From positions 19,981,428 to 20,045,427 of the forward strand of contig LR990049.1 of the NCBI GenBank assembly GCA_905147135.1: a stretch of 64,000 nt of DNA, given 5' to 3'. This stretch comes from Blastobasis lacticolella. Lineage: Eukaryota > Arthropoda > Insecta > Lepidoptera > Blastobasidae. The notes beneath the pieces were generated by a model. That model had not been told where the DNA came from, ran no database searches, and was given only the letters and a program-made list of their open reading frames with translations. A program made the translations under genes and the position numbers. Below are positions 45,157 to 55,207 of this stretch, piece after piece; position 1 is the stretch's first letter; every line of letters starts with the position of its first letter.

Positions 45157-45917
45157 CGAATTCGTCCTGTCAGCAATAGCAGCAAATAATATGTTTACAA
45201 CTCTAAAACACATTCAAGATAACCTCCTGGACACGATCACGAATATCTTCAATGGAAAAGTAGATTTTCATATCTTTTCTCCGAAACAGCTGCAGAAGGA
45301 ACTGAGCACTGTGTTAAGCCAATTAGGCAACGACCTTGCCTTGCCAATAAGAAACATTCAAAAGGACATTTTACAAATATATAATTTATTGCGAATCAGA
45401 ACAAGAATGACGTCACATTATCAGCTGTTTGAACTCAAGTTACCACTGATAAGCAGAGACAACTTCGACTTATACAAAGTAATATCTATTCCGAGACAGA
45501 TTGGGAATAAAGACTGAAAACTTTACTATTATGACACATAGAATATTAACAAATACTTTGAAGGTGAAAAGCAATTTAGAAGATTTTTCTATTCCTACCA
45601 TCAATCGAATCTTGAATATTACGATAGAGCCCTTCAACGGGAACGAAACCCTGTCTAAAGACCAAACCAATCAAATGTTAGAGAATTTACATAAAAAAAT
45701 AGAAGCCATCAAGACCGAAGAAGTGCCAATAACAGATCAGATATCTTACCACGATATCCATCACTATTCCATTATCGTGGGCGCACTGGCGATATGGAAG
45801 AGAAAGCGAGCCGCTACTGCCGCCGTGGCCGCCGTCACCGCGCCGGCACCGCACCCCGCCAGAGTGGAGCGAGGGACGACGCCAGTTTTAAGAAGAGTTA
45901 TTTTTAATACTTGAATG
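45157..45917 (+). pseudogene. env-like gene, remainder in two further frames
   Basis: After the first shift the coding trace continues in another frame to 45517 (blocks TNEFVLSAIAANN and TLKHIQDNLLDTI). It then moves to a third frame from about 45501 to 45914. The final part has only a short hydrophobic stretch (SIIVGALAI) followed by KRKR and an Ala/Pro-rich tail, so the membrane anchor looks eroded. Two frame changes in env contrast with the identical LTRs. This implies that the defects predate the last transposition or are very recent. Confidence 0.7.
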
Positions 45918-45991
45918 AAATTCTTAAGTTCACATTATTTGTAACTTTACTATACTTTATTATTTTTGTTTATTTTTCTCCCTCGGGAGCA

Positions 45992-46207
45992 TGTACAAAG
46001 TACAGCATGTATTCTGCGCACGCAGCAATAACACAACATAACAACATTTTATTATAATTAACATAGCGCTATTTTTGTATCAGTACTTACACGGACGCCT
46101 AGCCGCGTGGTACTCCTTATTAAGCAATAAACCAAGTCGTCGGATATTAGCCTTATCATTTATAATCAAAGCATCCAAGAAGTGTGTGGTAGCAAGAAAC
46201 CCATACA
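45992..46207 (+). repeat. 3' LTR of the BEL/Pao element
   Basis: 216 bases identical to the 5' LTR, with AATAAA at 46126-46131. It is followed by the TACGG target copy at 46208-46212. The preceding CTCCCTCGGGAGCA is a weak polypurine tract candidate. Confidence 0.95.
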
Positions 46208-46299
46208 TACGGCTTTCGGATTTTTTCCTTTACTTGTGCTACATGCCATTGCATCTCGTCAACGGGAAGTACCCTACCTAACTGATTTAGTATGTGGTA

Positions 46300-46375
46300 G
46301 TTGTTGTTGTAGGTAGAATGTTTTATTTAATTCATGTATGTATGTATGTAAACTTTTTATTGCATTAAATTCATT
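46300..46375 (-). repeat. LINE 3' tail with (ACAT)n
   Basis: Reverse complement of the tail at 27640-27706: GTATGTATGTATGTAAACTT followed by TTTTATTGCATTAAA. Confidence 0.65.
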
Positions 46376-46704
46376 GTTCTATTTTTTAAGCTACCAATAC
46401 CGGAATTTCGGAATTGAGCCCTCAAATCGAGATCCAGTTCCGGTCTGTTGTTCCGGAATTGACAAACGGTCCGGAATTACATACAGGCTTAATCAGTAGG
46501 ACGGTCAGTGCGTACGTGCTCTACGCGTGTTACATGATGATATTATTAGGGATTAGGATCGATTCATCCTGCCAAATTAATTTACAGGTATAGTGCTCTA
46601 TTTGGTCGATAGATAATTGGTGAAGCAGAGGATTGGTATTGAATCTGTTAAACTAATTGTAGTATTTTGACTGATTGAAATAAGGTAGCTACTATATTAT
46701 AATA

Positions 46705-46890
46705 AACTGGTGGATCCGGCGCGTTTGGGTGGCGTCCTACCCCAACCCTATACCAAACCTACACTTACACTACCTACCATTTATTCCCTCCAGAATCACT
46801 GTATCTATTGTTGAAAACTGCATTAAAATCCGTTGCGTAGTTTAAAAGATCTAAGCGTACTTTGTTTTATAATAGAGAATAGATATATGA
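46705..46890 (-). repeat. Dispersed repeat family C
   Basis: TGGATCCGGCGCGTTTGGGT, then CTACCCCAACCCTATACC and CCGTTGCGTAGTTTAAAAGA. Same family as 3115-3290 in the opposite orientation. Confidence 0.6.
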
Positions 46891-47128
46891 TGATTATAGA
46901 ACTTACGTTTTCTTAAGATGGGGATGCCTTTATAACGTTAATACTTAGACAGCGGTCACTGAAACTAAAACTACGGAAGCCCAAATTAAACTCCAAGGCC
47001 AGTACGGGCAAAGCCCCACCACTGCAACACCTGTTTATCCGGGATTGGCTTGGAACCCGAAACAAGTCTAACAGTGAATTGGATTAAGTTCTAATATGGC
47101 CCGTTGATACTCTACGGCTTGTGGAGCG

Positions 47129-47495
47129 TTGGTGATCAAACGGCTAGCGGGTTAGACTTGTAAGTGAGAGGAACCGAGTTCGCACGTACATTAGTTGAAC
47201 ACTAACCGATGCTCGGCGCGTATCTGACATCAATCGTGTACCTATGATCGTGCGGCGGTTTCGAGGTCTCCTATTGGTCGGTCGACGTCCGTCCTACGAC
47301 TATGGTCGCACAACTGTTGCCAATTAGGACAGCGCCTTACGGTGTAACCGTGATCCAAAAGGTTAGGTTCCCCTGTTAACAGGGTCATGGATGGCAGAAT
47401 TACTGTTATTAGCTGCTGTGCCAAACCCTGGATCATGGTCAAGGCAACAGACGTGAAGGGTCTTTGCGCGCGAGAGCACAACCGGCATATCAACT
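47129..47495 (+). repeat. SINE A interrupted by a Harbinger-like MITE
   Basis: The head and GTACATTAGTTGAACACTAA lie at 47129-47214. The body resumes at 47337 with TTACGGTG and continues through AAACCCTGGATCATGGTCAA to GCGCGCGAGAGCACAACCGG. In intact copies GCTC is followed directly by TTACGGTGAG. Confidence 0.8.
47215..47336. mobile_element. Harbinger-like MITE, copy 1
   Basis: 122 bases starting GGCGC and ending TTGCCAATTAGGACAGCGCC, followed by TTA. The right end is nearly identical to the MITE at 59424-59515. The left terminal repeat is decayed. Confidence 0.6.
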
Positions 47496-48586
47496 CGAAG
47501 AGGATGATACCGTACGGCTTGTATGGACTCGTTACTGTCTTAACCCTAACCGACGTGTGCAAACCCGTATACCGAGCGAGTTCCAAGTAATTACTCTTCG
47601 CCAGTCCGTCAGCCGTCTGTCGATCCAGTCGATAATGAGTCCGGAATGAGCCGGCATTAGCCGATGTTTACCGAATGGGCCGGTCGGTGATTAATGTCAC
47701 ATCATGGCGGTTCCCGCCATTCGGTTCGCTTTTCTTTTGTTTATTACGTTGTTCTTGCGGCGGTGAGGTCTTTTGTTGGGTGATCTCGTGATTGGACGAT
47801 ATTGAGTAATGTATGTTCGTTTTGTATACGTCGGAATGGTTTGTTAGATTAATTTTTGGGTAAGGATACATTTTGTTGTAAGAAGTTGAGTTGAGTGAGA
47901 TGTTAAATTAACATGTTTTGTGCCAGTGGAAGAGGAGGTATATTTTTGATCCGTTTGCCTCAAGTCGAACGGGTTTCCAGTTTGATTTGTCTGTTTGAAG
48001 AATTCAATATATTTTTAATTAGTGGGTTCGGCGCGGCTTCATTCACGACTTCACCGAGGCGTCCTACCCTAACCTTTCCCTACCCTACACCTACCCTACA
48101 CATAGGCAACATCGAAAGCGAACGTTTAAAAAATGAGAATAATCAGCGTCGTGCATCAAAATTTATTTATTTGTTTATTTAAAATGTTGAACTTTTCATC
48201 GAAAATCATAATTGAAAACCGTTCCACTCGAGGTGGGCAGTTCAAAAATACGGCCCTGTACGGCGCGACATTGCGCTGCATATTTCCGCGGAATTAATAA
48301 TAAACAAACTTTGTTTGATCCAAAGCGACATAATTTAAACATTTGAACATTCTACGCTTTTGGGGTAGATTCTACTCGCATTCATGGGTTGCAAGCCCAC
48401 AAGTGATCGTTACGTGGTACCAAATAAGTAGGTATAGGTTCTCTACCTATTTCGACAATACTTGAGTGGCGATCCTCACTGTGCGTCCGTCAAAATGAAC
48501 AAAATTGACAAATCGTAGAGCCGTATTGCATGCAATGCGTTGACTTAGTAGACGTGCATTATCAGATCGCAGAACAGACTTTGCTT
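47496..48586. other. No supportable gene
   Basis: 47640-47760 has GAGCCGGCATTAGCCGATG-type repeat-like sequence and 48020-48110 a family C piece. ORFs here are short and unassigned. Confidence 0.45.
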
Positions 48587-48803
48587 ACGCCCGAATACTC
48601 GAATGTCTCTTACTTTAAGGGCTCATTAGATGTCATGTCATCCCTTTTGAATGTCAAAGATTTGAAAGTGACAGCATGATCTTTAAGGAGCCCTTAAAGT
48701 TAAGAAGCGTCATGTCATCCCTTTTGAATGTGAAAGATTTGAAAGTGACAGCATGATCTTTAAGGAGCCCTTAAAGTTAAGAAGCATTTTAGTATTCGGG
48801 CGT
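48587..48803. mobile_element. MITE with internal 77-bp tandem duplication
   Basis: Terminal inverted repeats ACGCCCGAATACT / AGTATTCGGGCGT bound 217 bases. The inverted similarity extends inward (TACTTTAAGGGCTC against GGAGCCCTTAAAGT). The unit 48632-48708 is repeated at 48709-48785 with one mismatch. Non-coding. Confidence 0.85.
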
Positions 48804-49214
48804 CAAACAGTTATAAATTGATTTATAATACGGATGATTCTTGTAATCGTGTTCCTAATTTGACGAGTTAACCAATGTCTTCCACTGGTGATTGTTCAAC
48901 CAGTCTCAGGAGCAATCAGCACCCTTTTACGGTCATACCTACACACAATACTAGTCAACACCATTAACTACTTTACTATCTCGCCCAAACCCTGTCCAAC
49001 ATTACCTAACACATCCAATTTAACCCCTTCCTGTTGTTGTGAACACACAGCTGGTGCCAGCGAGCCGTGCAGTGCGGTAATCGCAGACGGCATGTAATCA
49101 CAACTCATTGTGCTCCAGTGATTAACTGTCAGCGTACTCGGGGAAATACCTGGCCAGTAGTGGACGTCGGCATAAATAGGCGCAGTGCTGACGCTGGCGC
49201 GTGTGTGTAGACTA

Positions 49215-49490
49215 TATCTATACGTAGAATAAAACAAAAGCGCTTCCCGCCATCTGTCCATAGGGACATACATATAGGGATATACGTATCTATGGACGCT
49301 TATATCATTAAAAGTATGCAACGGATTTTAAGGCGCTTTTTAGCAATGGATACAGTGATTCAAGAGGAAGGTTATAAACCTTCCTCTTGAAGCAAGAAAA
49401 AAGGGTAGGTAGATGTAATGTAAGTGAATGGTAGGTGTAGAATAGATATAGGGTAGGTGTAGGGTAAGGGTAGGGTAGTAAATTAAAACG
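49215..49490 (+). repeat. Dispersed repeat family C with short hairpin
   Basis: CGCTTCCCGCCATCTGTCC, then CAACGGATTTTAAGGCGC. A hairpin TTCAAGAGGAAGGTT / AACCTTCCTCTTGAA lies at about 49360-49393, followed by GTAGGGTAGGT-type simple sequence. Confidence 0.6.
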
Positions 49491-49749
49491 TCGAATCGTC
49501 GAAACTCTTAGATTGGATTTTTTAAAACCTGTATTGTGCTTGAATGCAAAATCAATAGCCCATAACTGTCCACTGATTGTCTTCAGCCTGTTGAAGGCAG
49601 GAAATAAACCAGGAATTGGACGTGTAAAAGCCAATTTTTTGCTTATAGGATAGCCTTTCAGGAACTTCACTCGAATAAAGGGCTAGAGATGGGGTGATAA
49701 ATAACGTCACGATAGTATCATTGTGACTTTTCACGAATAATCTAGCCAT

Positions 49750-49958
49750 CAATATCCCGGCTGTGCACGCACGAGGACCCGGGTTTCGCCTTGGCCATAA
49801 TCCAGGATTTGGCAGGTTAGGTGATTGCAGTGGAGCAACTGTCCTCTGCCCTCCGTGACTCTGTTAACAGGGGAACCTGACCAGATTGGGTCATGGTGGC
49901 ATATTCAGACGCCACAATGTGCAGATTTCATCGCGATCTTTACCTCACCTTTCCTCAA
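49750..49958 (-). repeat. SINE A, 5'-truncated
   Basis: Reverse-complement copy: CACGCACGAGGACCCGGG, TAATCCAGGATTTGGCAGGT and AGGGGAACCTGACCAGATTG, ending in the TCGCGATCTTTACCTCACC block. The tRNA-like head is missing. Confidence 0.8.
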
Positions 49959-50054
49959 AATTTAATAAAGCTAAATTATATGATATTTCTGATTCATGGC
50001 ATACCGGTGTGCTACAAAAGAGGGGTCATTAATCCCGGGTCGGTTGACACTCGA

Positions 50055-50279
50055 TTAATCTAGGACGCGGAGGGGGGTGCGGGTAGGGAGGGGGATCACC
50101 TGTCTTGACTTTGACGGCGATGTTAATAAGTTGCAGAAAACTCTAGGTTCGCCCTCCGGGCTGTACAGGCTATAGTAGATGTTATATGGATTGGCGATGG
50201 GTGGGATTGGGTCACTGAACCCAGCTGCTGTAATGAAGTCCAAAAGTGTAATGTGAAGGCTGGCCTCTTCTTGGGTCAA
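50055..50279 (-). other. Unassigned 74-codon ORF
   Basis: Minus-strand ORF with a Pro-rich start to its second half (SDPIPPIANPYNIYYSLYSP). No family recognised; it may be part of a dispersed repeat. The flanking CGCTATTTAGCGGGGCAACG is repeat-like. Not called as a gene. Confidence 0.3.
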
Positions 50280-50459
50280 CGTTTAAGTCTCGCTATTTAG
50301 CGGGGCAACGCGGCCAGCCTTCTGAGGACTTTTCCAAATTCGGGGGACCTGGGTCAAGCTTTTTATCTTTAGTTTAGTAAGAATTAACGTTTCTGGTGTT
50401 AGAGTAAGACTTTTTTATTAAATTTTAATAATTGTAATTTAAAATGTAAATAAAATGAA

Positions 50460-50760
50460 AGTGTAATTAAAAGTAATGTCATTTTTAACACGGCATTAAT
50501 CGAAGATTTTATGGAATTACAAATAGTTCTTAATAAGCAACAAAGCATATTTTTTAAAAGCTTTACATTAAATCAATATAATTGTAGCACTATAAAAAAG
50601 ACACATATTCATTCCTTAAAATAAACAAAATGTGAGTTAAGCCAATTTGTTCCCAAAACTAGTCAACTGGCATACAGGTCCTCGGACAGCAACCCCTGTC
50701 AACAGTGCCACAACTTATCTGACCCGGTGTCAAAAACTGGAACCTAAGTACCCCCATTTT
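50460..50760 (+). repeat. Repeat F, reference copy
   Basis: Shares TTACATTAAATCAATATAAT/TGTAGCACTATAAAAAAGAC and CAACCCCTGTCAACAGTGCC with 18041-18300. Shares CCACAACTTATCTGACCCGG with the reverse complement of 32340-32430. Non-coding. Confidence 0.55.
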
Positions 50761-51717
50761 GAAAGGTGATTTTGTTGTCAATAACAGCGACGCCGTTACC
50801 AGGGGGTCTGAAAAGGCCACATTAGCATTTCATATTATGATTCATATTCATTTGTCACAATCTTCTGGTCGGCCATCGACGCCTCAACTGAAGTTAACTT
50901 CGCTAAGTGGCGATGCACATTGAAGCGGAGCGCCGCGCGGTGCACTGTACAAAGGGGCAAAACCCGCCCCATCCAAGCCTAAAATCTTAGCATAAATGTA
51001 TGAATATTTTCTACATTTCCAAATTTGTCCCCATTGTGCAGCGTGCGGCGCGATGTCAGTAGATGTCAACATGTGACGTCACACTTGACTGTTTCTTTTA
51101 CAAACAGTTCGAATCTTTCCTCCTTATGTGACATATTTCTCTCACATACGAGTATCCACCTTTTTAAAGTATAGATAACGCATGTGAATGAAATAGGAAG
51201 TCGACATGGTCAAAGAAAGTTTGACCGCTAATGTGTAAGCCCCTCCTCTTTTTCTGATTCTGTAACACTATAGTTTTCGATGTCCTTTCGTCATCGCGAA
51301 TTAGGCGAATTAGGCGGGTTTGGTTCTGAAACACTTGTTTCAAAAGAGAAATGCTAGTACTCGTCGAGATCTACATTTCGAGTGACACCTGTCAAACTTT
51401 AAACTGTAATAACACCGAAACGATCGATAACGAAAATGAAAGAAATTGTATGGTCTCTCTAAAAATTGCATTATTATTTTTGGGTCGTCACTACTATTAT
51501 TTTAGTCCTAAATGAATGAATTACTTTTTGTACGTTTCCTTTAGTTGCATTTGAGTCAGCAGGATTAAAAAATCTCTGGTCGCTTTTTTACGTCCGCTAG
51601 TGAAAACAGTCGCGCGAACAAACAACGCGCGTAAACGTGTCGAAAAAGCTCTCGTGCAAACGTTGCCTAATTTGAAAAACCAGAATAACTCCACCGCTTT
51701 CTTTTTTGTCACTGTCA
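50761..51717. other. No recognisable gene
   Basis: Short ORFs only, including 51521-51745 (minus), which has no domain I recognise. Confidence 0.4.
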
Positions 51718-52043
51718 CGTGGTGCCGAGAGATCTGAATTTTCAAAAACTCAATCGCGTGAAGGTCGCTAAAGATATGCTAGAACGAATCAATTCTGACC
51801 TTACATTCATAAAACGCATTGTTACTGGCGATGAGACATGGATTCCAGTCAACAAGCTTCGAAAAGGCGCCGTTTTAAGGCGATACAAAAGAAAATTCGC
51901 GGCGGGAACTCAAGTCGATTCCGGAAAGTGCGTTATAACTTATAATTGTTTTAAGGTAATTGGATTATTGGTTGGCGTTGTATTATTTCGGTAGGGGCTT
52001 ACTTTGAAGGCGATACAATAAATTTGGATGAACAATTAACATT
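51718..52043 (+). pseudogene. mariner transposase relic
   Basis: Encodes VPRDLNFQKLNRVKVAKDML then FIKRIVTGDETWI, the region around the first catalytic Asp (TGDETW) of mariner/Tc1 DDE/D transposases. After an unrelated or rearranged segment, 51980-52035 reads VGAYFEGDTINLDEQLT in another frame, resembling the mariner C-terminus. The middle of the catalytic domain (second Asp, and the third) is missing. No terminal inverted repeats identified. Confidence 0.7.
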
Positions 52044-53289
52044 GTGTGTAGGTATTATAGACCTTTTCCAGGTACTTTCTTGGCAGAGTAGTACATCACA
52101 CAGTCGGTTTCGTAGGTATTTGTCTGTCTATACAACAGATAACTTTTCTTAAACTACTCAATAGATTTTGATGAGGTTTTCACCATCAGTATTAGAATAA
52201 TAATATATTATTATCTGTGCCATCGGTAACATTTTTCACTTTCTTGGTAGTATAGGCAGAGAATTTTATGTTTACTAACGGATGTTCATGAAACTTCATT
52301 AGGTTGTATTTTTCCCTTCTTTTTTGTTGTATGATCTGTCCAGACTGACTTGTCTTATTCGGTGAACAAACAATACTCAAAATCACGACTTGCCGTATTA
52401 ATTAAGCTACGTACACTGTGTATAGATGTCTTGAATTATATAAGAAACATATAGAATGTGAATTTCAACGAATACAGTTGCAAATCATCAATTTAAATAC
52501 ACAATTTCCATTATTATTTATCTAGAAATTCAACTCACCTGTTTTCTCAGAAAAAGCAGGCGCTTTTGTACCTAGGCTGGTACAATAATCGAATTCCACA
52601 CGCGCTTGCCATTCCAACACGTTTCAAATACCACTATTTGACATAGGCAGCAAAAGGCCGCAAATACAGGCAACCGCAGACGCACAGGCCCGGGGTCCCC
52701 CTATCAATCAACATTTCCCTTAAATGCGCGACATGTGTTCGGTCGGTGACAGTTGAAGGTCTCAGAGACGCCGAGACGCCTCTAGTTCGTACCTCGTATA
52801 ATTAATAAGTGCTCACACAATTTGTCACCCGCCCGTGGGCTGACTAATTTATGCGAGGCGTGACACTCTTTTGTGCGACGAGAGTGTTGGAAGGGTGTTC
52901 GGAGGCTACGTTTCGAGCGTAAGAGTCTGTATACGTACACGCGATTTCTGCGCGGTTTGACCGAAATGAATTTTTTGAATGCGTTATTGGACCAAATTAA
53001 GATACGTCTATGTCTAAATGTTTATGAAAATGAATGTGTGAGCGCTTACGAGTAGGTACATTTATGGTTTCTATACTAATGATAGAAAAGTTTTTTTATT
53101 ATTTGTAAGCAATCGCGCAGCGCCCGCCTAGTTATCGTGTAGGAATCGCGCCTAAATGGCGCATCCTACCATATTCGGGCGCGATTTATTCGCGAAGATT
53201 ATAAGGCGTTCACCGCCAAGAAAACTCCATTCGTTGTATCTCCTCAGTTCCAGAATACACTGCCATCTCTAAGAGCATACACATCCTAG
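52044..53289. other. No recognisable gene
   Basis: A weak family C-like stretch (TGTCTGTCTATACAACAGAT) at about 52090-52200. Otherwise short ORFs only. Confidence 0.4.
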
Positions 53290-54330
53290 GTGTCGACATC
53301 TCCAGTGACGTCCAGTTTCGCAGTCATTTGGAAGAAAAGGTCAAGCTCGCATCTAAAAAGCTAGGTGTGTTTAACAGATCAAAGCAATTCTTCACACCGG
53401 GGCAACGGCTTCTCCTATAAGGCTCAAGTCAGACCCCATTTGGAGTATTGCTCCCATCTATGGGTCATCTATGGGTATATCAGCTTGGTCCTTGTGGCTC
53501 GATCCAAAAGCGCACTGTGAGAATTGTCGATGAGCTCACAAATGGTATTTAGCCGCTGAGTCAGCGGAGGGATTTCGCCTCCCTGTATGTGTTCTACCGC
53601 TTATTTGTATAAGCGGTAGAACACACGGTCATCATCATCATCATCATATCAGTCAGAAGACGCCCGCTGCTGGGCATAGGCCTCCCTAGAGATCTCCACA
53701 AAGACCGGTCCTGTGCTTTCCGCATCCAGCTGGTATCTGCGTTCCTTACAAGGTCGTCGGTCCACCTTGTAGGAGGCCTACCCACGCTGCGTCCACCGGT
53801 ACGTGGTCGCCAGTCGAGAACTTTACTGCCCCATCGGCCATCTGTTCTTCGAGCTATGTGCCCTGCCCACTGCCACTTAAGTCTGGCAACGCCAAGCATA
53901 ATGGCCGGTTATACTCTTCGGTCTTCTGTACAACCTGCCGCAGCGTATGTATGTGGTCTATGGTACTAAAACCTTTGTGAACACACGGTGTTTGTTCTCA
54001 ATAACTATTTGACATGATGCCTACAGCTACATTCTATCATCGCACCGTTCGCCACCAACAGGGAGTTCATCCTCACACCTTGGAGCCAAATTGGTCGCAA
54101 ACTGTGCGGTTCCAAAGGAACTTTTTCCCACGCACACTAATGAACTACCTGGAGAGTTTTTCCCTGGAGAGTACAACATGGAGTTCTTAGAACGGAGAAA
54201 AAGGTTTTACGGGGTCGGCAACGCGTGGGTGATGCCCCTGGTATTGCAAGCGTCCATAGCCTGCGGTGACTGCTTACCATCAGGCAGGCCGTAAGCTTGT
54301 TTGCCACCTTAGTGGTATGAAAAAAAATAT
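53290..54330 (+). pseudogene. LINE RT C-terminal region interrupted by an RTE insertion
   Basis: The first half, 53290-53629, encodes ILGVDISSDVQFRSHLEEKV, KKLGVFNRSKQFFTPGQRLL and, in shifted frames, RDFASLYVFYRLF. The second half, 53979-54330, encodes LFDMMPTATFYHRTVRHQQG, HPHTLEPNWSQTVRFQRNFF and, after a frame change, FPGEYNMEFLERRKRFYG. The 3' UTR has CTGCTTACCATCAGGCAGGC. The two halves were one element before the insertion at 53630-53978. Frameshifts are present. Confidence 0.85.
53630..53978 (-). mobile_element. 5'-truncated RTE-like element with 11-bp target duplication
   Basis: The 3' tail is the (CAT)n run at 53630-53646. The minus strand encodes MLGVARLKWQWAGHIARRTD, RPRTGGRSVGRPPTRWTDDL and SWMRKAQDRSLWRSLGRPMP, then a stop near the tail. 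GAACACACGGT flanks it on both sides (53619-53629 and 53979-53989). It is a dead-on-arrival RTE insertion of about 350 bases. Confidence 0.9.
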
Positions 54331-55207
54331 TAATTCAATCGAATTAGCTAATCACCTGGCCATAAGAGAGTGTGTCACTAAGTGGCCAGCTAATGCATTA
54401 AATGACTCGACTTTATTATGTAAGACATTCAATATTCTAATATACCGTCAGGATATGCGAATCGGCTCCCGAGACTATTCAACTAGAGCTTGGTCAACTT
54501 CACTTCTCCAACTGTATTAAAAGGCAGACACGAGTGACGAGCTCGTTGCAGTGCTGAGGTTCGACTACCCTCAAAGTACGAAACGGTTACCCATCCAGTT
54601 CCCGTACCCGACCGTTGCTTAACTTTGGTTATCGGTCTTGCACGTACGCAGCAACTAGATCTGGACCGCTTGAGTAAATACGAATACGAAACTAATATAT
54701 GTGTCTAGGTATTATCCATAGCGTTGCACTGCATAATTCAAGACTTACTGTATTCAATATCGCAGTTCCCTTTATTGTATTGAACGAGGTATTTCTCTAT
54801 AGGGCGGAGTAGTACTCCAGGCGGAGACTAGTTGCTTTATTAAAAAATTCCATACCATACCTTACAAGGCTATGCTACTTTTATTATCTAACCTAGCTAG
54901 ACGACAGACATAGACAACGTTGGACAACCTCTGACCAAGTATACTTCAATATTTCCTTTCTCAAAATTTCCTAAGGGTCTTTAGATTTTAAAGAAACAAG
55001 GCTAAGCCAGAACCATCTCGTATAAACTCGTCAAACTACATCGAAGTCAGCCCATCCGTTTGGGAGCTACGATACAGATAGACACATACATAAACCCAAA
55101 GACAGAGCCACAGATACACAAGTGAAAAAAAGCCCTTTCTTCGTCGGGAGTTCAAATCATCGGTTACGTGCGTGTTAAGTTCTAACCGTTCTTTTAAACT
55201 AAGTACG
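54331..55207. other. No recognisable gene
   Basis: Only an unassigned short ORF at 54266-54520. Nothing else is supportable. Confidence 0.4.

Larger units (their letters stand above)
35414..46212 (+). mobile_element. BEL/Pao LTR retrotransposon, composite, flanked by TACGG target duplication
   Basis: Two 216-base LTRs (35419-35634 and 45992-46207) are identical as read and start TG and end CA. The 5-base direct repeat TACGG flanks them at 35414-35418 and 46208-46212. A tRNA-type primer-binding site follows the 5' LTR. Internal order: gag, protease, RT, then a replaced region, integrase C-terminus, env-like gene. RNase H and the integrase catalytic core, roughly 1.7-1.9 kb in a usual BEL pol (inferred), are absent. 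Their place is taken by about 4.7 kb of antisense CR1-like DNA. The element lies in sense orientation within the probable intron of the host gene. Identical LTRs indicate a recent insertion. Confidence 0.92.

Noticed and set aside
44545..45917. Integrated baculovirus F-like gene
   Set aside because: It lies between two identical LTRs, in frame with BEL integrase, so it belongs to the retroelement rather than to a separate viral insertion.
48632..48785. CRISPR-like direct repeats
   Set aside because: Two directly abutting 77-base units without spacers inside a MITE; this is a tandem duplication.
51521..51745. Minus-strand ORF beside the mariner relic as a transposase part
   Set aside because: No transposase motif can be read in it; it appears to be a chance ORF.
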